A stretch of 64,000 nt of DNA from Pirellulales bacterium (GCA_019636345.1 JAHBXQ010000008.1:1-64000), one strand, 5' to 3'. Positions 1 to 10,508 are shown, counted from the first letter of the stretch. Translations and numbers: made by a program. Notes: generated by a model from the letters alone, not told the origin.

Positions 1-393
1 GAGGACGTCGCCCTGGCCCGGCGACTCATTCCCAGTCCGCGCGTGTTTCGTCGCGAGGGGGGGTCGGGGCCCTACGCTCGGCTCCGTTACGGCGACGTGT
101 GCTTGCGGGTCAAGCCGACGCTGTGGCAGGAGGTCGCCAGCGAGGGGCTCGAGATGGGAGATTGGGTCGAAGTGCTTTCGCGGATGCGGGCCAACGATCC
201 GCGCACCGGGGTGGTCTGCGAGATCCACTGGGACGACCGCGCCCGGGGCCTGCGATATCAGGTTCGCGACAACGACCGCGCGATTCCCAACTGGTTTTCG
301 GCCGAGGATTTGCGGCCGCTGGACCCCCCCAGCCCGCGCGAGTCGGTCCGGATCGAGCCGCAAGACGAGGCGGACGACGACTGGCTCGTGTGA
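1..393 (+). CDS. Hypothetical protein, 5' end cut by window edge
   Basis: The frame is open from the first base to the TGA at 391-393, so this is the last 130 codons of a longer gene. A GTG at 43 would give a 116-residue protein, but the residues before it (EDVALARRLIPSPR) read like continuous protein, so I treat the gene as truncated by the window. The visible part is soluble and charged, with W and R/D-rich segments (GDWVEVLSRM, NWFSAEDLRPL) and an acidic tail; there is no signal peptide or membrane segment. I do not recognise the family. It resembles uncharacterised conserved planctomycete proteins from memory only, so no function is assigned. Confidence 0.75.
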   Translation, partial: EDVALARRLIPSPRVFRREGGSGPYARLRYGDVCLRVKPTLWQEVASEGLEMGDWVEVLSRMRANDPRTGVVCEIHWDDRARGLRYQVRDNDRAIPNWFSAEDLRPLDPPSPRESVRIEPQDEADDDWLV

Positions 394-867
394 CCCCGCC
401 AAGCGGGGCCCCGTTCCGAGGCGGCCTTGGGGGGTTCTCCCCGCGCCCGGTCGATTGCCAGCAGCCAGGTGAGAATTCATTGCTCTGGCGGCAACCCGTG
501 CGTATATTGCGGGCTGTTTGCCTGCTGGGTCGGGGGGACGAGAGTCCTTCCCAGGGTTGCCTGAGTGCGCCCTGTTTCTGCACCGGAGGTTGGTCGGCGC
601 GGGTGGTCTTTGCGCCGGGTCTGCGGCGATTGCGTGGCATTTGCGGTGCGGCGGACTGAGCCGTACGAACTGGCGGCGCTGCCGACCCGTTCCGGACGCG
701 AACCGTCGCCGCGGGATGTTGCAAATCGGTTATTCGTGCGCTTGCCGGTTCGACGATCGTCGCGGCATGCCGTTCTCTTGAGTTTATAAGACTTCAGATT
801 GCCCGCCACGCTTCCGCCGAGCGGGCCACTGGGATCGCCGGACAACTTCACCAGGATCAATACGACT
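394..867. other. Intergenic, no gene seen
   Basis: This 474-base gap precedes the first PEP-CTERM gene. Open frames here on either strand are overlaps or shadows with no recognisable protein. A short AT-rich patch (gcgtatattgc near 500) could belong to a promoter, but no convincing -35 and -10 pair is visible, so nothing is called. Confidence 0.4.
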
Positions 868-3800
868 ATGAACGTTCGGACTCTGTTTCGCGGATCGCTG
901 TCGGGGGCGACTTCGGCGGCGACATGGCGCTTTGCGGCAGCGATGTGGTGCCTTGCGGCGGCGACCGTCGGGGCGGCCCCGCGGACGTGGATCGGCGGCA
1001 ACAACGACTGGATCGACGGAGGCAGCACGGCCAACTGGAGCCCGGCCGACGAACCGGACTCCGACGACGAGGCGATTTTCAACTCCTCCAACGCGGTCAA
1101 CCTGGGATCGGACAACGTCGTCAACGGGTTGACGATGTCGGGGGGGATCGACTTGTCGACCAACGGATTCGATTTGACTGTCAACGGGCTCGTGCAACTT
1201 TCGGGCGTGAGCACGAATCTGTTCGTCGGCGGGGCCGGGTCGGATTTGAGCGCCCTCAACCTGTCGACCGGCGGCGGAGGGGGCGGAATCGTCGAATTGA
1301 CGGGAGGAACGCTTCAGGTACTTGACCCGTCGTTGGCCGCAGTCGGCGTGCTGGGGATCAACTCAGGCGGGGCGCTCCAAGGCAATGGGATCGTCAACTT
1401 GGACGGTTCGCTCGTGACAACGACGGTCCTGAACAATAACGGGACGCTGACGGCGCTGTCGCGATCTTCGGGCATCCTCCTGCCCCCGCCGGTCGGCTCG
1501 CTTGTCATTAACGCCGGCAACGCCAACGCGCGGATTGATCTCGACGGCTCCGGCGAGTCGGGCGTCGTCAACGTCAACCGCAACCAGACGCTCACGATCA
1601 ACGGCACGCTCTCCGACGCGTTCAACGGCACGATGAACATGTTCCAGAGCACGACGCTCAATATGGCGAACGCCTGGACGCTGGGCGCCGGAGGGCAGAT
1701 CGTCGTCGACAACGGACTCGTGGGCGGGATCCCCGGCGTTCCTGCCGGGCCGTCGACGATTGCCGGCGGGACGCTGACGCAGACTGGCGGGACGATCTCC
1801 GTACTCGACACCGACGGCGTATTGAATCTCAACTCGAACTTCACGATGAACGGCGGCAGTTTGATCAATCACGGTCAGGTCCGCTTCAACGGCGCCGCGA
1901 CGATCGCCGCCGGAGCCAACTTCAGCCTCGCTTCGCCTGGCGCCGGATTCACCGTCGGGCCGGACGCGTCGCTCGTGATCAATCAGGCGAATTTCGACTT
2001 GGACGGACCCAACGGCGGCGTCACCACGATTACCGTCGAAGCTCTCGGGCAGCTCGTCGTGAACTCAAACGACTACGATCTGGATATCGGCGCCAATGGT
2101 TTCGACGGCGTTGTCAATCTCAACAACGGCGACGCCACGGTCCAAACCGCCGACGCCCGCTTCGTGATGAACGGCGTGCTCAACATGCTCTCGAACATCG
2201 CGGGCCGCGTGACCGTCTGGAGCGGCCAGCCGATCGACATCGGCAACGATCTGATCGGCTCAGCACAACTCAACGTCACGGGCGATCGAACCTCGCGGTT
2301 CGGCAGCGCCGTGCGTTTTCGCTCCGACGCGGTCGTGAACGTCGCCGGGGGCGCGACTCTCGATTTTAACAACACGGTCACGTTCGAGCCCGTAGGGGTC
2401 TCCAGCACCGGACAATTCACCGGAGCGGGCAGAATGCAATTCAACGGCGCCGTCAACGTGAACGAGGCGACGACGCTCAACATGGTCGGCGGCACGGTCG
2501 ACTTGGACGGCGTCGACAGTACGGGCGATCTGATTTCGGTCAATGCGGCCCTGACGATCAACGCGGCCACGATGGAAAGCTTCGGCCGCACCAACGTCGG
2601 CGGCGGAGTCAACGTGATTCACGTCGACGCCCTCTCGGCCGGCAGCACGGGAAGCTTGACGGTGAATCTCGATAGCCCCGGCGGCAAGTGGACGATCAAT
2701 CCCCAGGGCACCCTCTCCCTCTCGAACACCAATTCGCTCGCCACGCTGCTGGCCGGATCCGATGTTGCGATGAACGGATCGCTCAACATCGTCGGCCAGG
2801 TCGGCACGGCCGCACGGATCGACATCGGCGGAACCGTCAACATCCTCACCGCGTTCCCCAATGGCGGACTGATGCTGCAGGGCGGTTCGTTGGCCAACCC
2901 CAACACGAGCGCTGGCGCCTTGATCAACGGACCAGGCGCGCTGCGGGCGTCAACCGGCCGCGCTTTGAAGGGCTTCGGTACGATCAACGCGCGGGTTGAG
3001 TTCGAGGGCACCGCGGAACTCATCGCCGACGGCGGTACGCTCAACGTTACCGGCGTCGTGGCCGACGTCGCCACGCTGCGCGTCAACTCCGGCGCCACGC
3101 TCAACCTGACCAACTCGATGTCGACCTCCGTTACTAACAACGGCATCGAGATCTCAGGAGGTACGTTGCAGGGGAGCACGATTACGGTCGCGTCAATCGC
3201 TCAGGGCATCCGCGGCACGGGTACGGTAACCAATCCGATCGTCAACAACGGCGCCCTCGAAGCCCAGGGAGGCACGCTGCTTGTCAACAATTTCTCGAAC
3301 GATTGGGACGGCGGCACGAACGCCGGGCAGTTGCGGGCCTCGGGCGGAGGCACGCTGCACATTCAGGACAACGCCACGGTCGGTTTCGGGGGAACTCTCA
3401 TTGCCGTGGAGAACAGCCGGGTTTTCTCCGACGGATTCGGACTCAACTACAGCAGCGGCTCGTCGCTGTTGCTCACGCAGGGGACGTACGAATCGACCAA
3501 CAGTGTCGACATTGCCGGAACGGTCGTGATCGGGGCGGGCGCCCCGTCGACCGCCAAGGTGGCGCTCAACAGTTTTCTTGATATCGAACCGACGGCCACC
3601 GTCACTCTCAACGGCAATTTGCGGCTAGAGTCGAACAACGCCCGCATCAAGGCTGGCGCCACGTTTGGCGGTACGGGCGCGATCGTGGTCCCTGAAGGCC
3701 CTAATAACCTGGTTCTTGATCCCAACGCCAACGTGAACGTATTGGTCGACAACGCCGGTACGGTCTATCCCGGCGGCTTTTCGGGAGTCGGTCGCGTTGA

Positions 3801-4374
3801 CCTGCGGGACTATCAGCAGCGCAGCACCGGACGACTTTTCGCCGAAATCGAAGGGACGGGTCTCAATCAGTTCGATCGCCTCGTGGTCGACGGCATTGCT
3901 CAACTCGACGGTTATCTCAACGTCGACATCGACGGCGGATTCGTCCCTGCCGTGGGCAACACGTTCAGCATCATCTCGGCTACGGGGGGAATCTCCGGGA
4001 CGTTCAATCAGGTCGACATCCAGGGTTTTCCCTTGGGCTTGACCGTCAAGGTGAACTATCTGCCGACAATCGTGCAATTGGAGGTGGTGAACACGCCCTT
4101 GTTTTCCGCCGACTTCGACAAAGACGGCGACGTCGACGCCACCGACCTGACGATCTGGCGGAATGCCTACCATCTCAATCAGCTTGGCGACGCCACCGGC
4201 GACAACAAATCCGACGGCAGCGATTTCCTCGTCTGGCAGCGGCAGTTCGGCAGCAAGCCGGCCGTGCCGATTGCGGACGCGACGATCGCGGCCGTCCCCG
4301 AGCCGACCGCGGCGGGGCTAATTCTGGCGGGGGCCGGGTTGGCCGTTTTCGGCTGTGGGCGACGCCGCGCGTGA
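868..4374 (+). CDS. Large autotransporter-like PEP-CTERM protein with dockerin-like repeat
   Basis: This gene encodes a 1168-residue exported surface protein. I start it at the ATG at 868, because a signal peptide follows immediately (basic MNVRTLFRG, then a hydrophobic stretch ending AAATVGAA); an upstream in-frame ATG at 799 would bury it. The body is low-complexity, rich in N, G, T, L and V, with recurring units such as LTINGTL, FTMNGGSL and LNMVGGTV, as in parallel beta-helix autotransporter-like passengers. Near residues 1083-1130 lies a dockerin-type double Ca-binding motif (DKDGDVDATDL, then GDNKSDGSDFL). The end is VPEPTAAG, a hydrophobic segment and CGRRRA: a PEP-CTERM sorting signal thought to be processed by exosortase. 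The role is structural or adhesive by inference only; no catalytic domain is seen. Confidence 0.88.
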   Translation: MNVRTLFRGSLSGATSAATWRFAAAMWCLAAATVGAAPRTWIGGNNDWIDGGSTANWSPADEPDSDDEAIFNSSNAVNLGSDNVVNGLTMSGGIDLSTNGFDLTVNGLVQLSGVSTNLFVGGAGSDLSALNLSTGGGGGGIVELTGGTLQVLDPSLAAVGVLGINSGGALQGNGIVNLDGSLVTTTVLNNNGTLTALSRSSGILLPPPVGSLVINAGNANARIDLDGSGESGVVNVNRNQTLTINGTLSDAFNGTMNMFQSTTLNMANAWTLGAGGQIVVDNGLVGGIPGVPAGPSTIAGGTLTQTGGTISVLDTDGVLNLNSNFTMNGGSLINHGQVRFNGAATIAAGANFSLASPGAGFTVGPDASLVINQANFDLDGPNGGVTTITVEALGQLVVNSNDYDLDIGANGFDGVVNLNNGDATVQTADARFVMNGVLNMLSNIAGRVTVWSGQPIDIGNDLIGSAQLNVTGDRTSRFGSAVRFRSDAVVNVAGGATLDFNNTVTFEPVGVSSTGQFTGAGRMQFNGAVNVNEATTLNMVGGTVDLDGVDSTGDLISVNAALTINAATMESFGRTNVGGGVNVIHVDALSAGSTGSLTVNLDSPGGKWTINPQGTLSLSNTNSLATLLAGSDVAMNGSLNIVGQVGTAARIDIGGTVNILTAFPNGGLMLQGGSLANPNTSAGALINGPGALRASTGRALKGFGTINARVEFEGTAELIADGGTLNVTGVVADVATLRVNSGATLNLTNSMSTSVTNNGIEISGGTLQGSTITVASIAQGIRGTGTVTNPIVNNGALEAQGGTLLVNNFSNDWDGGTNAGQLRASGGGTLHIQDNATVGFGGTLIAVENSRVFSDGFGLNYSSGSSLLLTQGTYESTNSVDIAGTVVIGAGAPSTAKVALNSFLDIEPTATVTLNGNLRLESNNARIKAGATFGGTGAIVVPEGPNNLVLDPNANVNVLVDNAGTVYPGGFSGVGRVDLRDYQQRSTGRLFAEIEGTGLNQFDRLVVDGIAQLDGYLNVDIDGGFVPAVGNTFSIISATGGISGTFNQVDIQGFPLGLTVKVNYLPTIVQLEVVNTPLFSADFDKDGDVDATDLTIWRNAYHLNQLGDATGDNKSDGSDFLVWQRQFGSKPAVPIADATIAAVPEPTAAGLILAGAGLAVFGCGRRRA

Positions 4375-4571
4375 CGAAACGGCCGCCGGTCGGCATCTTG
4401 GACTAGAAGGGCTCGCGCGATTCGCGGGCGACGGAGTCCGCAAGCAGAATGGACGCTGGAAGGTCGCACGTCCCGGATGCTTTGACGCAGGCTGTCGTTT
4501 AGGCTGCGTCATAGCACAAGGGCGAGGCGACGCGAACCGACCACGACCATCTTCTTAAAGGCTCTCGGATC

Positions 4572-6662
4572 ATGAACCGTTTCCGCCGTCCGTCGCGCTC
4601 CGTCTCGATTTGGCTGTCCAGGGGAGTCGCGGTCGCCTTGTCGTGGCTGGGAGTCGGGGCGCAGCTCGCCGCGGCGGCGGTGACGACGGTCGGCGCCGTG
4701 CCGAACGCGCCTCCGGTCGGCGGCGGCGCCGTTGTGGGGGCGTTTACGATCGGCGACGGCGCGTTCGGCTCGGTCACGGTCAATGCCGGCACCGCGATCA
4801 CCAGCACCGGCGGCGCGACCATCGGCAACAACCTGGCGGGCGTCGGCGTGGTGAGCCTGACTGGCTTTGGTTCCGACTGGACAATCACTGGCTCCGCGAG
4901 CGATCTGACCCTGGGCGACGAAGGGATGGGGCAAGTTACGATCGCCAACTCGGCGCGGCTCATCGTCCCCGACGACACGTTCATCGCCGCCCAGTCGACC
5001 AGCAGCGGCAAGCTCGTCGTCACTGGATTAGGAAGCCTGTACGACGGGGGCGATCAGGTCACCGTCGGCGTCGGCGGCGTGGGGATCGTCGAAGTGCTCA
5101 ACGGCGGCGCCGGCGAGAGCGACGAGTTCTTCGTCGGCGGCGGCGCGACGGGGCAAGGGTTCGTCACGATCAACGGCGAATTGTCCCGCTGGACCGCCTC
5201 GACTGTCGCCATCGGCGACTCGGGACGGGGAAAGCTGGTTCTTTCGGACGGCGGACGACTGACGTCCACGGGTGTCGCCGGGCTCGGGTCGTCGGCCGGC
5301 AGCGTCGGCGAGGTTGAAATCTCCGGCGTCGGCAGTCAATGGACCAGCACCGGTTCTAGCGTCACGCTCGGCGCCAGCGGGACCGGCTCGCTGACGATTC
5401 GCAACGGCGGACGGGCGACGATCTCCTCGGCGATCACCGTCGCCTCGACCGCCGCGTCGGTCGGTTATCTCACGGTCGACGGCGACGGGTCGCGGCTCAC
5501 AGTGGCCGGGGCGTTCTCAACCTCCCTCGGCGAAGCCTACGTCACGGTCTCCAACGGCGGGGTCGTCCGCTCGACGACTTTGTCGATTACTGCCGGCGGC
5601 CGCGTCACGCTGGCGGGGGGACGCTGGGAAGCCGCCTCAGCGTCCAACTCGGCCGTCATCGTCAGCGGTCTGTTCGAGGGTTCCGGCGTCGTCGACGCCC
5701 AGGGCGTCACCATCTCCGGCGGCGCAGCCCGCGGCCGCCTGCAGACCGCTGCGGGCGATCGCCTGCGACTGACTGGTTTGGCGGTGAACAACGGCTTGAT
5801 CGACCTGGCCGGCGGCGAGTTGGACGTCGCCGGCACGCTAGTCAACGACAACCCCACCGCCGACATCGACGCCCGTAACGGCGCCGTGCTCCGCGTCGGC
5901 GGCGCGGGGCTCGTCAACAACAACGGCGGTCAGCTTTCCATCACCAGCGGCGTGGTCGACGTGTTCGGCGCCGTGACCAACAACACGGGCGCCGAAATCG
6001 CCGTCGTTGGCGGATCGACGGCCGTCTTTCACGACGCGGTGACCAACAACGGCACGATCTTCGTCTCCCCGGGGAGCGAGATCGTGACGCTCGAGAACCT
6101 CGGCTTCGTCCCCTCGTCGATCATGTCGATTCAACTGGCCCCGGTCGACGAGTTGAGCGACCCGACCGACGCCCACGGGCTGGTCAGCGTCGGCGGATCG
6201 ACGACCCTCGCCGGCACGTTGGCGGTGTCGCTGGCCGGGTACGTCCCCCAGGCGGGGGACGTGTTTCCGATTCTGCGCGCCTCGCAGGGGGTCTCCGGCA
6301 CGTTCGCCGTCGAGTCGCTGCCGACGCTGGGGGGCGGATTCGCGTTCGACGTGCAGTACACGTCCGACGCCGTGTTGTTGGCCGTCACGGGGGGCGGGTT
6401 CCTCGAGGCCGACTTCAACCAGGACGGATTTGTGAACGGCGCCGATCTGACGATTTGGAAAAACGCCTACGGTGCGGGCGCCCAAGGCGACGCCACCGGC
6501 GACGGCAAGAGCGACGGCGCCGACTTCCTCGTCTGGCAGCGGCAGTTCGGCAGCGCGCCGCCAGCCGCTCTCGCGGCGAAGGCCGCCGTGCCCGAACCGA
6601 CTAGTCTCTTTCTCCTAACCCTAGCGGTGAGCGTGGCTTACGCGCGGCGGCAGATCTGTTGA
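4572..6662 (+). CDS. T5SS/PEP-CTERM-associated repeat protein with dockerin-like motif
   Basis: A 696-residue exported protein with a long signal sequence (MNRFRRPSRS, then a hydrophobic segment to AQLAAAA). Residues about 80-330 carry tandem repeats of about 50 residues, each with a G-x-x-G-x-G-x-hydrophobic core and a Gly-Gly turn (LGDEGMGQVTIANSA, VGVGGVGIVEVLNGG, IGDSGRGKLVLSDGG, LGASGTGSLTIRNGG), joined by GxGSxW-type segments. This matches the repeat family called T5SS/PEP-CTERM-associated repeat. The C-terminus has a dockerin-like pair (NQDGFVNGADLTIW, GDGKSDGADFLVWQRQFG) and then VPEPTSLF, a hydrophobic stretch and ARRQIC. It lies 197 bases after the previous PEP-CTERM gene in the same direction. 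A surface scaffold role is inferred. Confidence 0.88.
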   Translation: MNRFRRPSRSVSIWLSRGVAVALSWLGVGAQLAAAAVTTVGAVPNAPPVGGGAVVGAFTIGDGAFGSVTVNAGTAITSTGGATIGNNLAGVGVVSLTGFGSDWTITGSASDLTLGDEGMGQVTIANSARLIVPDDTFIAAQSTSSGKLVVTGLGSLYDGGDQVTVGVGGVGIVEVLNGGAGESDEFFVGGGATGQGFVTINGELSRWTASTVAIGDSGRGKLVLSDGGRLTSTGVAGLGSSAGSVGEVEISGVGSQWTSTGSSVTLGASGTGSLTIRNGGRATISSAITVASTAASVGYLTVDGDGSRLTVAGAFSTSLGEAYVTVSNGGVVRSTTLSITAGGRVTLAGGRWEAASASNSAVIVSGLFEGSGVVDAQGVTISGGAARGRLQTAAGDRLRLTGLAVNNGLIDLAGGELDVAGTLVNDNPTADIDARNGAVLRVGGAGLVNNNGGQLSITSGVVDVFGAVTNNTGAEIAVVGGSTAVFHDAVTNNGTIFVSPGSEIVTLENLGFVPSSIMSIQLAPVDELSDPTDAHGLVSVGGSTTLAGTLAVSLAGYVPQAGDVFPILRASQGVSGTFAVESLPTLGGGFAFDVQYTSDAVLLAVTGGGFLEADFNQDGFVNGADLTIWKNAYGAGAQGDATGDGKSDGADFLVWQRQFGSAPPAALAAKAAVPEPTSLFLLTLAVSVAYARRQIC

Positions 6663-6791
6663 TCGCGGCGGGGCGATTTTATTCTTGCATCCGCGGCCGA
6701 TTCTGACTCAAAATGCGGCCTCATCGTTTCCAGCGCGCGACTGTGGATCGGGCGTGTATTTCGATGACCCCATGCCCACGGAGTCAGCCCC

Positions 6792-9317
6792 ATGTCTGGA
6801 GCCATCGGCGAGTCCGTCCGTGCTCTTCCGGCAATTCGCTTGCTGGCGTGCCTCTTTGCTATTGTGCTCGTGCCGCAAGCTCTCTGGGCAGCCACCGTGA
6901 CTTGGGACGATGGTTTCAACCCAAATGCTCCTCCATCCGGAGACGGCATTAGCTGGGGCGACCGTTTCAACTGGGATACCGATACCGTACCGACCGGCGT
7001 CGACCACGTTGTGCTTACGACCGAATTGGTGAAGGTCCAGGACGGCAACACTGCGTTTGCCGCCACGCTTGATGCGGGTTCCACGAACCTGACGATCAAC
7101 GGATCGCTCACCGTTTTTGGTTCCTTCGATAGCGACGTGACGATCGCCGTCGTGGGCGATGACGACAGCCCTGCTTCCGGCGCTTCGTTAAGCGTAGGGG
7201 AAGGCTCGACGCTGGGCGGGACCGGCGAAGTTCTGCTGCGGCGCACGGGAGGCATAGGCGTGGCGCACGCGGTCTTCGGTTCGACGGGCACAATTCCCGC
7301 TACCCATGGCCCCGAGCATACCATTCGCGGCGAAGGGTTGCTGAACGCGAATCTCGTCAATGAAGGCCTGATCCTGGCGGAAGATCAGGACGGCGCCGCG
7401 GGTTCGGTTCTCGTGATCGGAAATGCGATCCAGAATCACGGCGTCATCCGCACGTCGGCCTCCGGGACGATTCGCATCGCGGGAAGCATTACGCAAAGTG
7501 CCAGCGGCCGCATCGTCGCCGACGGCAATACCGTGCAGTATCAACTGGGGACCGTCTCGGGCGGCACGCTCGAGGCGGAGAACGGCGGCAGTTTTCTGTG
7601 GCCGGTCGACGGCACGATCCAAAACCTCACCAATAATGCACCGATTAACGTCGTCACGGGGGCGACGGGGATCGATCTGTTCGTCGCCGGCACGGGGCTC
7701 ACCAACAACGGCGCCATCACGATCAACAGCAACAACATGAACGGTTCTTGCATCATCACGTTTCAAACGACTCAGACGTTGGATGGGAGCGGAGAGATCG
7801 TTCTCAATCGTTGGAACACGAGCGGTTCGCCCGGCGCCACGTTTTCGACGTCGGTGGGAGCGACAGTGACCCAAGCCGCCGGCCATACGATTCGCGGCGA
7901 GGGGCTATTGGCGAGCGCCCTGGTCAACAACGGACTCGTCGAGGCCATGGATGCTAACGGCGACGGCGAGGGACTGTTGCGAGTTGCCGCCAATTCCAAC
8001 GGCAGCGCCAATGCCACGAATAACAATATCTTTCGGACGACCGGCAATGCCACGATCGACCTCAACAGCCGGCTCGACCAATCGGCCACGGGCCGCTTGA
8101 TCGCCCGCGACGGGGGGGTGGTGCAATTTCGCAGCGCTACGCTTGTCGGGGGTTCCTTGGAGACCGAAGGGTCGGGCGCAGCCAAGATCGAAACAAGCAC
8201 GGATTTCGAGAACGTCGCCAACAAGGGAACCTTAGAAATCCCTGGAGGAGGCTCAGAAAAAGTGCTTTCGGTTCGAGGAACCATGTTTGTCAACGACGGT
8301 CTTGTCAATGTGAACAGCACGGTCTCGGGTAATGCAAGAATTCGATTCACCTCATCGTTGGAATTGAGCGGGGGAGGCGAAATCGTCTTGAGTCGACCGA
8401 TCGGCGCTTCCACCTTGACCATTGAATCAGGCGTCACCGTGACTCAGGCCGCGGGGCATACGATCCGAGGCAGGGGGCAGTTGCTGGGCGTCTCGGGCAC
8501 GCTGATCAACAACGGCACGTTGGCTGGGACTTCAAGCACCGAGATGATGGACGTCAACGTCATCCTGACGGGCAGCGGGCTCTTGCGAGACGTCTTCATC
8601 GACGGCATTCACGCGCCGGGAAATCCCCAGACCGGCAATCCCACGGCCAGCGTCCCTGTGGAGGGGGAATACAATTTCGGCAACGGCCCCGGCATCAACA
8701 GCACCAACCGGCTGGTCATCGAGATCGGCGGCACAACGGCTGGCACGGAATACGATCAACTCGTTTCGACGGATCCCAGCAACAAGTTCACCATTCGCAA
8801 TACGCAAACGGACCTTCAAGTCTCTCTAATCGATCTTGACAACGGCTATGTTCCGACGGCGGGGGAACGATTCACGATCATTGATTCCCCCAATCCGATC
8901 GTGGGCATGTTCCAGAACATTTCGTTGCCCGCGACTGGCTTGGGTCGCAAGTTGTCATGGCATCCGATCGACGTGAGCGACCCCACCAAGTTGGTTCTGG
9001 AATTGGCTGCAGTGAACTTTCTCGACGCCGACTTTAATGAAGACGGCGCCGTCGACGGCACTGACCTGGCTCTCTGGCAGGCGGGCTACGGCGTCAGCAC
9101 CGGAGCGGCGAAGTTAGACGGCGACGCCACCGGCGACGGCAAGACCGACGGCGCCGACTTCCTCGTCTGGCAGCGGCAGTTCAGCGTCACGCCGCCCGCA
9201 AACCCCGCCGCGGCGAACGTCCCCGAGCCGGCGTCGCTGCTGCTGGCGCTGGCTGCCAACCTGGGCGTTGGCGCCGTTGCTAGCAGAGCCAATCGTCGGA
9301 CGACCCTCGGCCGGTGA
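6792..9317 (+). CDS. PEP-CTERM exported protein with three long internal repeats and dockerin-like motif
   Basis: An 841-residue exported protein starting at the ATG at 6792 directly before a signal peptide (hydrophobic LLACLFAIVLVPQALWA). The body contains three long repeats, each with the phrase H-T-I-R-G-x-G-x-L followed by L-V/I-N-N/E-G (around residues 175, 360 and 555), again suggesting a beta-helix passenger. Toward the end is a dockerin-like pair (NEDGAVDGTDLALWQ, GDGKTDGADFLVWQRQF) and the sorting signal VPEPASLLLALAANLG with a basic tail. The DNA of the last dockerin half is almost identical to that of the two upstream genes, which suggests duplication or gene conversion. No enzymatic domain is recognised. 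Confidence 0.87.
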   Translation: MSGAIGESVRALPAIRLLACLFAIVLVPQALWAATVTWDDGFNPNAPPSGDGISWGDRFNWDTDTVPTGVDHVVLTTELVKVQDGNTAFAATLDAGSTNLTINGSLTVFGSFDSDVTIAVVGDDDSPASGASLSVGEGSTLGGTGEVLLRRTGGIGVAHAVFGSTGTIPATHGPEHTIRGEGLLNANLVNEGLILAEDQDGAAGSVLVIGNAIQNHGVIRTSASGTIRIAGSITQSASGRIVADGNTVQYQLGTVSGGTLEAENGGSFLWPVDGTIQNLTNNAPINVVTGATGIDLFVAGTGLTNNGAITINSNNMNGSCIITFQTTQTLDGSGEIVLNRWNTSGSPGATFSTSVGATVTQAAGHTIRGEGLLASALVNNGLVEAMDANGDGEGLLRVAANSNGSANATNNNIFRTTGNATIDLNSRLDQSATGRLIARDGGVVQFRSATLVGGSLETEGSGAAKIETSTDFENVANKGTLEIPGGGSEKVLSVRGTMFVNDGLVNVNSTVSGNARIRFTSSLELSGGGEIVLSRPIGASTLTIESGVTVTQAAGHTIRGRGQLLGVSGTLINNGTLAGTSSTEMMDVNVILTGSGLLRDVFIDGIHAPGNPQTGNPTASVPVEGEYNFGNGPGINSTNRLVIEIGGTTAGTEYDQLVSTDPSNKFTIRNTQTDLQVSLIDLDNGYVPTAGERFTIIDSPNPIVGMFQNISLPATGLGRKLSWHPIDVSDPTKLVLELAAVNFLDADFNEDGAVDGTDLALWQAGYGVSTGAAKLDGDATGDGKTDGADFLVWQRQFSVTPPANPAAANVPEPASLLLALAANLGVGAVASRANRRTTLGR

Positions 9318-9431
9318 CTTACGCGTCATTTCGCGGCTGTTGTGCGCCGATACTTCTCTGGTGCCTGCGCGAGTTCGCGACGAACTGCGTCGCTGCGCTG
9401 GTCGCGGGCGAAACAAGCCGGAGGAAGCGTC

Positions 9432-10070
9432 ATGTATTGCACCGAATGCGGGACTGCCGTCGCCGGAAAGTTCTGCGGCCAGTGCGGCACGCGCGTCGCA
9501 GGCGGTGCGGCAGGCTCGACCGGCGCGACGGACGCAGCGATCGACTGGACGCAAACTTGCGACTATGAAACGCTCATCGCCCACCCCGCGGTGCGCGAGC
9601 GAGTGACTCGCTCTGCCGTGAACGTCGCCAAGCGGATGAGCGGCGAAGACTTTCTTGGCCTGTGCGAGAGCATGCTCGGCGGCTTCGTCCCGGGCGTCCC
9701 GCTGGGGGCCATCGCCAAGCTCACTCAGCCGCTGCACGTGAAGCTGGGATTCAAGACAGGCAAGACCCGTCGGATCGACGTCCCGCTGCCGATCGGCGTG
9801 GCGATCGTCGAGTCGCTCTGCTGGCTGGCTCGCAGCGGCCGCAATTTGACGGGAGTGCGGCAACTGGCCGACGGCTGCGTGCTCGACGCCGAGCTCCCTT
9901 CCGACATGTTCGCGTTCGCCGGGACGTTGACGTTGACGATCGTGCGAACGCCGACCGGGGCGAGCGTCGAGGGGGTCACGGCGATCCCCGGCCAATGGTA
10001 CGACTGGGGGAAGAGCGATCGCTGTCTCGACGATCTCGTTTCGACGCTCGGTCGACGCGCTGCCGCGTGA
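9432..10070 (+). CDS. Zinc-ribbon hypothetical protein
   Basis: A 212-residue protein. The start at 9432 is supported by a strong ribosome binding site (ggaggaa about eight bases upstream) and because the zinc ribbon begins at once: MYCTECG, then CGQCGTR, two CxxC pairs within the first 20 residues. The rest (about 45-212) is a soluble domain with no motif I can assign; it contains a Gly/Pro stretch (GGFVPGVPLGAIAK) and ends RRAAA. The zinc ribbon could mediate nucleic-acid or protein contacts, but the family is unknown to me. It sits between a PEP-CTERM gene and a HAD phosphatase with gaps of over 100 bases, so no operon is obvious. Confidence 0.8.
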   Translation: MYCTECGTAVAGKFCGQCGTRVAGGAAGSTGATDAAIDWTQTCDYETLIAHPAVRERVTRSAVNVAKRMSGEDFLGLCESMLGGFVPGVPLGAIAKLTQPLHVKLGFKTGKTRRIDVPLPIGVAIVESLCWLARSGRNLTGVRQLADGCVLDAELPSDMFAFAGTLTLTIVRTPTGASVEGVTAIPGQWYDWGKSDRCLDDLVSTLGRRAAA

Positions 10071-10508
10071 TTTCTGAGAGCTGCCGAGTCTCGCACTGCT
10101 TGCTGCGACGCCGAGGACCTGCCGGGATCGGTCGCCGCTCGCGCCCGCTGCCTGTTTCTTAGGCGCCCTGCCGGCCGTCATGCGGGGGATCGCCGGCGCC
10201 AGCACCTGCAGCGGCTGAAATCTCGCCCCGCCCAGCGCCCGGGCGATTGCCGCGGTTGCGTCGAGGACCGCCGCGTCGCCGTGCGTTCGGCGCATCACGT
10301 TGCGTTTTTTGGCATGGCGGTTGCGTACTCTCGCTGCGTCGGACGAATCCGACTCGCGACGTCGCCCGGCGAGAGCCCGACGTTCGCGGCCCGCCATTGC
10401 TGTGCTGCCTACGGCGCCCTGTCGCCGTATCTGAAAATCTTGGCCGCTTGCGGTCGTGCGCCCTTGCGCGCGATCGCAGGCCGCCGTCACCCGCAAGTTG
10501 AGTTTGTG
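10071..10508. other. Intergenic, no gene seen
   Basis: This 438-base gap lies upstream of the HAD phosphatase. The phosphatase frame stays open back to 10281, but that upstream peptide (Cys/Arg-rich, no conserved motif) precedes the natural N-terminus of the family, so it is treated as non-coding. No other feature is evident. Confidence 0.4.
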
